64,000 nucleotides of DNA from Bradyrhizobium sp. Ec3.3 (GTDB taxonomy: Bacteria; Pseudomonadota; Alphaproteobacteria; Rhizobiales; Xanthobacteraceae). Below are positions 36,504-44,694 of this stretch, one piece after another. Below the pieces are notes generated by a model. The model saw nothing but the letters and a program-made list of their open reading frames with translations, made no database searches and was not told the DNA's origin. Where the stretch lies: the NCBI RefSeq assembly GCF_000472925.1, contig NZ_AXAS01000013.1, forward strand, positions 140,228 to 204,227, read 5' to 3'. Within the stretch, counting starts at the first letter, position 1. Each line of letters opens with the position of its first letter. A program made the position numbers and the translations under genes.

Positions 36504-37352
36504 ATGGAAGATGCCGCTTCGCGCATCAACGAGCCCAGCCTTGCAGAGCGCGCGTATCGAATCCGCCGCAACGCGGTGCGGATGGGTGAAGTGCAGGGCC
36601 AAGGCTACATCGCGCAGGCCCTCGACATCGCCGACGTGCTGGCAGTGGCCTATTTCCACGCCATGCGCTACCGGCCCGAGGATCCTGCCTGGGAAAAGCG
36701 CGACCGTTTCCTGCTCTCGAATGGCCACTACGCCATCGCGCTCTACGCCGCACTGATCGAGGCCGGGATCGTTCCGGAAGCCGAGCTCGAGACCTACGGC
36801 TTCGACGACAGCCGGCTGCCGATGTCCGGCATGGCGAGCTACACGCCCGGCATGGAAATGTCGGGTGGCTCGCTCGGCCTCGGCTTGAGCATTGCCGTCG
36901 GCATGTGCCTGGGTCTGAAGCGAAAGGGCTCCGACAGCCGCGTCTACACGCTGTTTTCCGACGGCGAACTCGACGAGGGCTCCAAGTGGGAGGCGATGAT
37001 GTCCGCCGCTCACTACAATCTCGACAATCTCATTGCGATCGTCGACGTGAACAACCAGCAGGCCGATGGGCCGTCCAAGCAGATGATGGGCTTTGAGCCG
37101 CTCGCGGACAAGATGCGTGCGTTCGGCTGGTTCGTGCAGCGCGTCGATGGCAACGATCTCAACGCGGTGGTTGCCGCGTTCGATGCGGCCAGGACGCACG
37201 AGGGCGCAAGGCCGCGCATGATCATCGCGGATACCCTGATGGGGAAGGGCATTCCATTCCTTGAGGCGCGCGAACGCAATCACTTTATGCGTGTGGATGC
37301 ACACGAATGGAAGCTGGCGCTGGAAGCTCTCGACGAAGGGAGGCGTGCGTGA
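36504..37352 (+). CDS. transketolase N-terminal (thiamine-diphosphate-binding) subunit
   Basis: The 282-residue product matches the N-terminal half of transketolase: GQGYIAQALDIADVLAV, LLSNGHYAIALYA and the pyrophosphate-binding GDG-type motif as FSDGELDEGSKWEA with NNQQ at the end. It ends in GMGKGIPF-like sequence (DTLMGKGIPFLE). The start follows GGGGAGGG. The next gene encodes the C-terminal half; the two overlap by GTGA and are separately initiated, so this is a true split enzyme and not a frameshift. Split transketolases are known in some pentulose and sugar-phosphate pathways. Confidence 0.9.
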   Translation: MEDAASRINEPSLAERAYRIRRNAVRMGEVQGQGYIAQALDIADVLAVAYFHAMRYRPEDPAWEKRDRFLLSNGHYAIALYAALIEAGIVPEAELETYGFDDSRLPMSGMASYTPGMEMSGGSLGLGLSIAVGMCLGLKRKGSDSRVYTLFSDGELDEGSKWEAMMSAAHYNLDNLIAIVDVNNQQADGPSKQMMGFEPLADKMRAFGWFVQRVDGNDLNAVVAAFDAARTHEGARPRMIIADTLMGKGIPFLEARERNHFMRVDAHEWKLALEALDEGRRA

Positions 37353-38365
37353 AGCCGGTCTCGAATACGACAAGTTCTACTGCTGCCAAACCGCGGCTGA
37401 CCACCTCGGCGATGATCGCCTCGATCGCTGCCGAAGGGCAGCGGACAAAGCCGGCGCCGTTCGGCCATGCGCTGATCGAGGTCGCACGGCAGCGTCCCGA
37501 CATCGTCGGGATGACCGCGGATCTCGGCAAATATACCGACCTTCACATCTTTGCGAAGGAATTTCCCGACCGCTACTATCAAATGGGCATGGCCGAACAG
37601 CTCCTGTTCGGAGCTGCATCAGGCCTCGCAGCAGAAGGCTTCACGCCGTTCGTTACGACCTACGCGGTGTTCGCGTCTCGCCGGGCCTACGACTTTATTC
37701 ATCAGACGATCGCGGAGGAAGACCGCAACGTCAAGATCGCCTGCGCGCTTCCTGGTCTCACCTCCGGCTACGGACCGAGCCACCAGGCCGCCGAGGATCT
37801 CGCGCTGCTTCGCGCGATGCCCAACATGACCGTGATCGATCCTTGCGACGCCCACGAGATCGAGCAGGCGGTGCCGGTGATCGCTGCCCATCAGGGGCCG
37901 GTTTATATGCGGCTGTTACGCGGACAGGTGCCGCTCGTGCTCGACGAGTACGGTTACAAGTTCGAGCTCGGCAAGGCAAAGCAGCTCCGTGATGGCGCCG
38001 ACGTCCTCTTCATCTCCTCGGGCCTGCTCACGATGCGCGCGCTGGAAGCTGCAAAGCAGCTTGAGGCCGACCGCATCAGCGCCGCCGTGTTGCATGTCCC
38101 AACCATCAAGCCGCTCGATGTCGAAACGATCGTGGAGACCTGCCGCAAGCCGGGCCGGCTCGTTGTCGTTGCCGAAAATCACACCGTCATTGGCGGTTTG
38201 GGTGAGGCGGTCGCGGCAGCCCTGATGCGAGCTCGCGTCCATCCTGCGTTCCATCATATCGGATTGCCGGACGAATTCCTCGCTGCGGGCGCGCTGCCGA
38301 CGCTGCATGACCGTTATGGCATCTCGACGGAGGCGATCTGCGCGTCAGTCAAAAAATGGCGATGA
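37349..38365 (+). CDS. transketolase C-terminal subunit
   Basis: The 338-residue product carries the pyrimidine-binding and C-terminal domains of transketolase: the catalytic-dimer glutamate region in YYQMGMAEQLLFGAASGLA, FVTTYAVFASRRAYDFI, the SGYGPSHQAAED loop, and a C-terminal HxT-like domain (VVAENHTVIGGLGEAVA). The GTG start at 37349 overlaps the stop of the N-terminal subunit and follows AAGGGAGG. Together the two subunits should move two-carbon ketol units between sugars. The exact donor and acceptor are unknown. Confidence 0.9.
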   Translation: MKPVSNTTSSTAAKPRLTTSAMIASIAAEGQRTKPAPFGHALIEVARQRPDIVGMTADLGKYTDLHIFAKEFPDRYYQMGMAEQLLFGAASGLAAEGFTPFVTTYAVFASRRAYDFIHQTIAEEDRNVKIACALPGLTSGYGPSHQAAEDLALLRAMPNMTVIDPCDAHEIEQAVPVIAAHQGPVYMRLLRGQVPLVLDEYGYKFELGKAKQLRDGADVLFISSGLLTMRALEAAKQLEADRISAAVLHVPTIKPLDVETIVETCRKPGRLVVVAENHTVIGGLGEAVAAALMRARVHPAFHHIGLPDEFLAAGALPTLHDRYGISTEAICASVKKWR

Positions 38366-38416
38366 AGGACCAACCTTCCGCAATACACATCACAAGACAA
38401 CATTAGGGAGAACGAA

Positions 38417-39442
38417 ATGACCAAGGAAACGAAGAAGGGCTTGACTCGCCGTGCGGTGTTGGCCGCCGGTGCCTCCATTCCGCTGGTGTCGATCCTGTCA
38501 AAGCGCGGTGATGCCGCGGAGTTCACTCTCAAATTCGCAACCGGACAGGACCCGTCCCACCCGGTCAACAAGCGTGCGCTCGAGGCCATCGATCGGATCA
38601 AGCAGGCGACCGGCGGGCGCGTTGAAATCAATCTGTTTCCCGCCAATCAGCTCGGCTCCGACATCGACCTTCTCGGTCAGATCCGCAATGGTGCCGTAGA
38701 CTTCCTCAACATCGGTGCCTCGGTTCTCGCCACGCGGATTCCGACCGTCGGCATCGTCAACACGGGGTTTGCCTTCGCCTCTTACGACGATGTCTGGAAG
38801 GCGATGGACGGCGATCTCGGAAAGTTCGTCAAAGCCGAGATCGAGAACACCGGCACGCTTCAGGTGTGCAAATCCTGGGACAACGGGTTCCGCCAGCTCA
38901 CATCCTCGACCCGCGAGATCAAGACACCCGATGACCTCAAAGGGTTCAAGATGCGGGTTCCGCCTGCTCCGATTCTCACCAACCTGTTCCAGGCGCTTGG
39001 TGCCGGCCCGACGCCGATCAACTTCAACGAAGTCTATTCCGCGTTGCAGACCAAGATCGTCGAAGGCCAGGAGAACCCTCTCGCGATCATCGCCACCGCC
39101 AAGCTCTACGAGGTGCAGAAGTATTGCAGCCTCACCAGCCACGTGTGGGACGCCTACATCGTTCTCGGTAATCCCCGGACGTTCTCACGCTTTTCGACCG
39201 ATGTGCAGGAGATCGTCACACGCGAGCTGAACAAGGCGGGAGAAGACGAGCGAGCCGATATCGCGGCGCTTTCCAAGTCGTTGCGGTCGGACCTGACGGC
39301 CAAGGGTCTCAATTTTGTCGAGGTCGACCAAGCGGTGTTCCGGTCCGCACTTGCCAAGACCAAATTCTATTCGGACTGGCACGCAAAGTTCGGTGAGAAG
39401 GGGTGGACGATTCTCGAGCAGGCGGTTGGCAAGCTCGGATGA
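38417..39442 (+). CDS. dctP: TRAP transporter solute receptor DctP family
   Basis: The 341-residue product is a DctP-type periplasmic receptor. It has a twin-arginine-like signal (LTRRAVLAAGASIPLV, cleavage near RGDAAE), the GQDPSHPVNKRALEAIDRI start of the mature protein and the conserved MRVPPAPILTNLFQALG segment with the carboxylate-binding arginine. TRAP systems import organic acids using sodium or proton gradients. The stop overlaps the start of the fused membrane subunit. Confidence 0.92.
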   Translation: MTKETKKGLTRRAVLAAGASIPLVSILSKRGDAAEFTLKFATGQDPSHPVNKRALEAIDRIKQATGGRVEINLFPANQLGSDIDLLGQIRNGAVDFLNIGASVLATRIPTVGIVNTGFAFASYDDVWKAMDGDLGKFVKAEIENTGTLQVCKSWDNGFRQLTSSTREIKTPDDLKGFKMRVPPAPILTNLFQALGAGPTPINFNEVYSALQTKIVEGQENPLAIIATAKLYEVQKYCSLTSHVWDAYIVLGNPRTFSRFSTDVQEIVTRELNKAGEDERADIAALSKSLRSDLTAKGLNFVEVDQAVFRSALAKTKFYSDWHAKFGEKGWTILEQAVGKLG

Positions 39443-41307
39443 GTATCGCCCACGCCAAAAGCGCAGCGGTCGTCGCCACGGGACCGGCGCTGGCGTCCAT
39501 ACTGGACCGATGGCTTACGCTGATCACCGAGCCGCTGGCCGCTTTCGCAGTCACGGCCGAGATCGTTATCCTGCTCACAGGCGTCGTGTCGCGTTTCGTC
39601 TTTAACAATCCGCTGACATGGTCGGATGAGCTGGCGTCGATCACGTTCCTGTGGCTTGCAATGTTGGGCTCCGCCATTGCGCTCCGGCGTGGCCAGCATA
39701 TGCGCATGACGGCACTGGTTGAGCGGACTTCGGGTGCGACACAGGAATTGCTCGAAGCAATGGCGACGGCTGCGCCCGCGCTCTTTCTCCTTCTGATCCT
39801 CGCGCCTTCGATCGATTTCGCAGAGGATCAGAGCTTCGCATGGACGCCCGCGCTCGGACTGAACGACAGCGTTCGCGCGGCGGCTGTGCCGACGGGCGTG
39901 GTGCTGATGCTGGCTGCCAGTCTCGTGCGCTGCATGCGGCTCGGAGTTCGCGAACTGTTGCTGGCAATTGCGGTTCTGGCGGCTCTGGCACTCTGTCTTT
40001 ACTGCCTCGGTCCCTGGATCGTTGCGATCGGCAACTGGAATCTGTTGCTGTTCTTTGCACTGCTTCTGGGCGGAGGCGTTCTTGCGGGAGTGCCCATTGC
40101 CTACTGCTTCGGCCTTGCGACCGTCGCCTATCTCATGGTCGCGACCACGACGCCGCTGCAGGTGATCCCGGGGCGTATCGACGAAGGCGTGAGCTCGCTC
40201 ATCCTGCTCGCGGTGCCGCTGTTCGTCCTGCTCGGCTATCTCATCGTGATGACGAAGATGGCGGCGGCCATGGTGAACTTTCTCGCCGCACTAGTCGGCC
40301 ACGTGGAAGGCGGGCTCGCCTATGTGCTGCTCGGGGCCATGCTGCTGGTCTCGGGAATTTCCGGTGCCAAAACCGCTGATATGGCGGCCGTCGCACCCGT
40401 GCTCTTCCCAGGCATGAAGCGGCGGGGCATTCATGAGGGCGAACTGGTCTCACTGCTGGCGGCCTCCGGCGCCATGGCGGAAACAATCCCGCCGTCGATC
40501 GTGCTGATCATCATCGGTTCTGTGACCGGTGTGTCGATTGCCGCGCTCTTCACCGGTGGCATTCTGCCCGGCATCGTGCTCGCTCTTGCACTCGCCCTGG
40601 TCGCGCGGCGTCGGATGTCCGAAGGCGCCGGCACCGACCGCGGTGTGACATCATTGCGCGAGATTGGTCGCAGTTTCGTTATCGCAGCGCCCGCTTTGGC
40701 CCTGCCGATCGTCATCCGCGCTGCCGTGACGGAGGGCGTTGCGACAGCGACCGAAGTTGCCACGATCGGCATCGCCTACACTATCATCGTCGGAATCATC
40801 GTCTACCGCTCGTTCAACCTGCGTGAACTCTATCCCGCGCTGGTTGGAACGGCGGCACTGTCCGGCACCATTCTGTTCATCATTGGCACTGCGACCTGCA
40901 TGTCCTGGGCGCTGACGCAGTCGAACTTCTCGCATACGCTGGCGACGGCGCTCGCGCATGCTCCCGGCGGATATTATGGCTTCCTCGTCGGTTCGATTGC
41001 GCTGTTCATCGTGCTCGGCAGCGTGCTCGAGGGCATCCCCGCCATGGTGCTGTTCGGGCCTCTGCTGTTTCCGGTCGCCAAGCAGCTTGGCGTGCACGAA
41101 GTGCATTATGCGATGGTTGTGATCCTGGCGATGGGGATTGGCCTTTTCGCACCGCCTTTCGGCCTTGGCTATTACGCAGCCTGCTCGATCGGGCAGGTCG
41201 ATCCGAATGCCGGCCTCAAGCGCATCTGGAGCTATCTTGCTGCGCTGGTGGTTGGCCTCCTGGTCGTCGCTTTCGTTCCCTGGATTTCGACTGGATTCCT
41301 CCCGTGA
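39439..41307 (+). CDS. fused TRAP transporter membrane protein DctQM
   Basis: The 622-residue protein is a fusion: residues about 1-200 are the small four-helix DctQ part (FVFNNPLTWSDELASITFLW is typical), and residues about 200-622 are the large DctM part with about a dozen hydrophobic segments (LLVSGISGAKTADMAAVAP, SGAMAETIPPSIVLI, FAPPFGLGYYAAC). Such QM fusions are common in TRAP systems. The ATG at 39439 overlaps the dctP stop (ATGA), so translation is coupled. It completes the importer for the catabolic cluster. Confidence 0.92.
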   Translation: MSIAHAKSAAVVATGPALASILDRWLTLITEPLAAFAVTAEIVILLTGVVSRFVFNNPLTWSDELASITFLWLAMLGSAIALRRGQHMRMTALVERTSGATQELLEAMATAAPALFLLLILAPSIDFAEDQSFAWTPALGLNDSVRAAAVPTGVVLMLAASLVRCMRLGVRELLLAIAVLAALALCLYCLGPWIVAIGNWNLLLFFALLLGGGVLAGVPIAYCFGLATVAYLMVATTTPLQVIPGRIDEGVSSLILLAVPLFVLLGYLIVMTKMAAAMVNFLAALVGHVEGGLAYVLLGAMLLVSGISGAKTADMAAVAPVLFPGMKRRGIHEGELVSLLAASGAMAETIPPSIVLIIIGSVTGVSIAALFTGGILPGIVLALALALVARRRMSEGAGTDRGVTSLREIGRSFVIAAPALALPIVIRAAVTEGVATATEVATIGIAYTIIVGIIVYRSFNLRELYPALVGTAALSGTILFIIGTATCMSWALTQSNFSHTLATALAHAPGGYYGFLVGSIALFIVLGSVLEGIPAMVLFGPLLFPVAKQLGVHEVHYAMVVILAMGIGLFAPPFGLGYYAACSIGQVDPNAGLKRIWSYLAALVVGLLVVAFVPWISTGFLP

Positions 41308-41331
41308 CGCGCCGGACGCGCGTTTGACCCG

Positions 41332-41356
41332 GCAGCCTCCGTTCGGCGGAGGCTGC
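41332..41356 (+). terminator. stem-loop between TRAP gene and third transketolase gene
   Basis: GCAGCCTCCG and CGGAGGCTGC form a perfect 10-bp stem with a TTCGG loop. It is followed after about 14 bases by TATTTTTCC, so it is not a textbook intrinsic terminator. It lies just upstream of the next start, where it could also reduce translation or mark mRNA processing. Confidence 0.5.
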
Positions 41357-41376
41357 GCCGAACTGGTATTTTTCCG

Positions 41377-43395
41377 ATGTCCGTTCACTCTTCCGTTGCT
41401 TCACCTGTCGCGCAAGCGTCGGCCGATCTGGACACGCGGATGGCTGATGCCATTCGTTTCCTGTCGCTCGACGCCATCGAAAGGGCGTCCGACGGTCATC
41501 CCGGTGCGCCGCTCGGCTGCGCCGAGATTGCGACCGCGCTGTTCACGCAGCATATCAAGTGCAATCCGCTCGATCCGCTCTGGCCGGATCGCGACAGGTT
41601 CGTCCTGTCGAACGGTCACGGCTCGATGCTGATCTATGCGCTGCTGCATCTGTCGGGCTATGCCGCCTTTCCGATCGAAGAGATCAAGCGTTTCCGCGAG
41701 CTGGGCTCGCACACGCATGGCCACCCCGAACGAGCGCCCGAGCTCGGCATCGAGGTCACGACCGGTCCGCTCGGGCAGGGCATCGCCAATGCGGTCGGCA
41801 TGGCAGTCGCGGAAGCCTGGCTCAATGCAACGTTTGGCGATGGAATCGCCAACCATCGCACCTACGCGATCGTCGGCGATGGCTGTCTCCAGGAAGGGAT
41901 CGCCCACGAGGTGATTTCGCTGGCGGGCCATTTACGCCTTGGCAAGCTCTGCTTCCTTTGGGACGATAATCGGATGACCGATGACGGTCACACGGATTTC
42001 TCGATCTCGGAAGATGTCCGCGCGCGTTTCCGCATCGCCGGTTGGCATGTCATCGATGCAAACGGACACGATATCGACTCGGTTTCCGCGGCGTTGCTGC
42101 TCGCCAAGGAAGACCCGCGCCCGACGATGATCGCTTGCCGCACCACCATCGGCAAGGGCTTGCCGCGTCTGGAAGGCCAGCGCGGAGCCCACGGCGGTCG
42201 TGTGTTCGCGAGGGATCTGGAGGAAGCGCGTGTGGCCGCTGGTTGGACCGCCGGACCATTCGAGGTTCCAGGCGATGTTGCGGATGGCTGGAAGGCTGGC
42301 GTACTCGATCGCAACTTGCCGACATACGAGGCGTGGCGCGCGCGCGTCGCAGCGATGTCGCCGGAGAAGCGAACCCTCTTTGAGCGTGTGATGGCCGGCG
42401 ATCTGCCAAGCGGCTGGATCGATACTCTCGCCGCATGGCGCCGCAAGGTCGCGGTCGAACGACCGAACCGCTCCACGAACGAGGCAACCGCCGACATCGT
42501 GGCGCAGCTCGCCGAAGCGATCCCCGAACTGATCGCAGGCGCACCGGATCTCGAAGGACCGACCGGCTGCAAGCGTTCGCTTCACGCTTTCACACCGGAG
42601 AATCCCGCCGGTCGATATGTCCACTATGGTATCCGCGAGCACGCCATGGGGGCCATGATGAACGGCATGGCCGCGCATGGCGGCGTGCTGCCGCTTGGCG
42701 CAACCTATCTGGTGTTCTCCGACTATATGCGGCCGGCGCTGCGAATAGCGGCGCTCATGGAATTGCCGGTCGTGACCATTTACAGCCACGACTCCATCGG
42801 CATCGGCAAGAACGGTCCGACTCATCAGCCGGTAGAGTATCTGGCGGCGCTGCGCGCAATGCCGAATATGGCGGTCTTTCGGCCGGCCGATCATGTCGAG
42901 GCCGCCGAATGCTGGGAACTCGCGCTGCAGCGCAAGCGCGGGCCGTCCTCAATGATCTGCTCCCGGCAGGCCTTGCCGCCGGTGCGTGACGACGATGGTT
43001 CGGTGAACCGCTCGGCACGCGGGGCCTATCTACTCGCTGAAGCAGAGGGCGCGCGGCGCGTTACTCTTCTCGCGACGGGCTCGGAGGTCCAGATCGCGCT
43101 GGCGGCGCGAACCATCTTGCAGGCAAAGGGAATGCCGACCTCGGTCGTTTCCATGCCGTGTTGGGAATTGTTCGAGGAGCAGGATGAAGCTTATCGCGAG
43201 AGCGTCCTCGGCAAGGGCATCCGGGTCGCGATTGAAGCAGCGGTGCGCTTGGGCTGGGACCGTTGGATTGGGGAGCGTGGCGGTTTCATCGGAATGTCGA
43301 GTTTCGGGGCGTCGGGCCCAGGCGACGAGCTCTTCGCCCATTTTGGCATCACGGCCGAGAAGGCAGCTGAATTGGCATTGAGGTTGCTTCGCTAA
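41377..43395 (+). CDS. tkt: full-length transketolase
   Basis: The 672-residue length is normal. Conserved elements are DGHPGAPLG (first active-site histidine), GPLGQGIANAVG, the thiamine-diphosphate motif GDGCLQEG followed by WDDNRM, the dimer glutamate in HYGIREHAMGAMMNG, and DSIGIGKNGPTHQPVE. It should transfer ketol groups between sugar phosphates or from hydroxypyruvate. No ribosome-binding site is visible before the ATG and a stem-loop lies 20 bp upstream. This is the second transketolase in the same cluster, in addition to the split enzyme at 36.5-38.4 kb. Confidence 0.93.
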   Translation: MSVHSSVASPVAQASADLDTRMADAIRFLSLDAIERASDGHPGAPLGCAEIATALFTQHIKCNPLDPLWPDRDRFVLSNGHGSMLIYALLHLSGYAAFPIEEIKRFRELGSHTHGHPERAPELGIEVTTGPLGQGIANAVGMAVAEAWLNATFGDGIANHRTYAIVGDGCLQEGIAHEVISLAGHLRLGKLCFLWDDNRMTDDGHTDFSISEDVRARFRIAGWHVIDANGHDIDSVSAALLLAKEDPRPTMIACRTTIGKGLPRLEGQRGAHGGRVFARDLEEARVAAGWTAGPFEVPGDVADGWKAGVLDRNLPTYEAWRARVAAMSPEKRTLFERVMAGDLPSGWIDTLAAWRRKVAVERPNRSTNEATADIVAQLAEAIPELIAGAPDLEGPTGCKRSLHAFTPENPAGRYVHYGIREHAMGAMMNGMAAHGGVLPLGATYLVFSDYMRPALRIAALMELPVVTIYSHDSIGIGKNGPTHQPVEYLAALRAMPNMAVFRPADHVEAAECWELALQRKRGPSSMICSRQALPPVRDDDGSVNRSARGAYLLAEAEGARRVTLLATGSEVQIALAARTILQAKGMPTSVVSMPCWELFEEQDEAYRESVLGKGIRVAIEAAVRLGWDRWIGERGGFIGMSSFGASGPGDELFAHFGITAEKAAELALRLLR

Positions 43396-43469
43396 CCGCC
43401 AGCCGGCGCGGGAGCACGTAATCTCCGCGCGCAAGGCCGGCACATTCGACAACTGACCGTGAGACCAAG

Positions 43470-44456
43470 ATGACCATATCGGAACCAGTGCGCGTTGTTT
43501 TTCTTGACCGGGACACGATGCCACCAGACGTTCACCTGCGGGAGCCGTTCTTTCCGCATGAATTGCGGGAGTATGGCGCGACTGCACCCAAGGACGTCGC
43601 CGCACGGATCGCGGACGCCCATATCGTGATCACCAACAAGGCGCCGGTGCGACGTGCCGAGCTGGAAGCGGCGCCGAACCTGCGCTTCATCGCCATTGCA
43701 GCGACCGGCTCGGATGTCGTCGACATCCGCGCGTGCGAAGATCGTGGCGTCGCCGTTTCCAATATTCGCGGCTATGCGGTGAACACGGTTCCGGAGCACA
43801 CCTTCGCATTGATCTTCGCACTACGTCGCAGCCTGACCGCCTATCGCGATTCCGTTCGCAATGGCCGTTGGCATGAATCCGGCCAGTTCTGCTATTTCGA
43901 CTTTCCCATCCGCGACCTGGCCGGATCGACGCTTGGCATCATCGGAGATGGGACGCTGGGCCGCTCCGTTGCTGACATAGGCCGCGCACTTGGAATGCGC
44001 GTGTTGTTCTCCACGTACAAAGGCGTGGAGGGCATGGGTCCGCTCTATACCCCGTTCGAAGAGGTCTTGCGGACATCCGACGTCATCACGTTGCACGCGC
44101 CGCTGATGCCGGCAACGCGCAACATGATCGCGGCATCCGAATTCGCGATGATGGAACGCCGTCCACTCCTGATCAACACCGCGCGCGGCGGCCTCGTCGA
44201 CGAGGTCGCGCTTGGCGATGCACTCCGCTCCGGTCAGGTTTCCGGAGCGGGATTCGACGTCGCTACCGTCGAACCGCCCTCAAGCGATCATCCGCTGATG
44301 CAGTTGGTAGGAATGCCAAACTTCATCCTGACGCCGCACGTCGCATGGGCAAGCCGCGAGGCCGTACAGGCGCTTGCCGACCAGCTCGTGGACAATATCG
44401 AGGCCTTCTGGGGCGGCAAGCCGCGCAATCTCGTCACCGTGGTTCCGTCGAAATGA
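43470..44456 (+). CDS. D-2-hydroxyacid dehydrogenase (glycerate/hydroxypyruvate reductase type)
   Basis: The 328-residue product has the family layout: a nucleotide-binding loop GIIGDGTLG (the middle Gly pattern is GxGxxG-like with D in place of the first Gly), the substrate arginine in [27 protein letters not shown], and the catalytic histidine in [13 protein letters not shown]. Members oxidise or reduce D-glycerate, hydroxypyruvate, D-lactate and similar acids. Hydroxypyruvate is a ketol donor for transketolase, which would fit the cluster, but this is inference. Its stop overlaps the start of an aldehyde dehydrogenase remnant. Confidence 0.88.
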   Translation: MTISEPVRVVFLDRDTMPPDVHLREPFFPHELREYGATAPKDVAARIADAHIVITNKAPVRRAELEAAPNLRFIAIAATGSDVVDIRACEDRGVAVSNIRGYAVNTVPEHTFALIFALRRSLTAYRDSVRNGRWHESGQFCYFDFPIRDLAGSTLGIIGDGTLGRSVADIGRALGMRVLFSTYKGVEGMGPLYTPFEEVLRTSDVITLHAPLMPATRNMIAASEFAMMERRPLLINTARGGLVDEVALGDALRSGQVSGAGFDVATVEPPSSDHPLMQLVGMPNFILTPHVAWASREAVQALADQLVDNIEAFWGGKPRNLVTVVPSK

Positions 44457-44689
44457 TTCCGCGCTGCGCGGCGCCCGGCGTCGAAGTCGCGCACGCGATG
44501 GTGCACGGCGGACCGTTTCCGGCGACGTCGGATTCGCGCACGACATCGGTCGGGACGCTCGCCATCCGCCGGTTCCTGCGGCCGGTCTGCTATCAGGATC
44601 TGCCCGTGGACCCTTTGCCTCCGGCGTTGCAAGACGGCAATCCGCTTCATGTCCCGCGACTGATCGATGGACGTTTGACGCTGGAGTGA
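44453..44689 (+). pseudogene. C-terminal remnant of an NADP-dependent aldehyde dehydrogenase
   Basis: The 78-codon frame starting at the ATGA overlap encodes [20 protein letters not shown], then [21 protein letters not shown] and [11 protein letters not shown]. This is the extreme C-terminus of the ketoglutarate-semialdehyde dehydrogenase group of aldehyde dehydrogenases. The catalytic cysteine and the nucleotide-binding domain, about 430 residues, are missing. The piece is therefore a stump left by a deletion or fusion, not a working enzyme. It suggests that a full sugar-acid pathway enzyme once ended this cluster. Confidence 0.8.
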
Positions 44690-44694
44690 TCTGG

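Noticed and set aside
36504..38365. Split transketolase as a frameshifted single gene
   Set aside because: The second half has its own GTG start with AAGGGAGG and a GTGA overlap, and both halves end or begin at normal domain borders. Two-gene transketolases are an established type.
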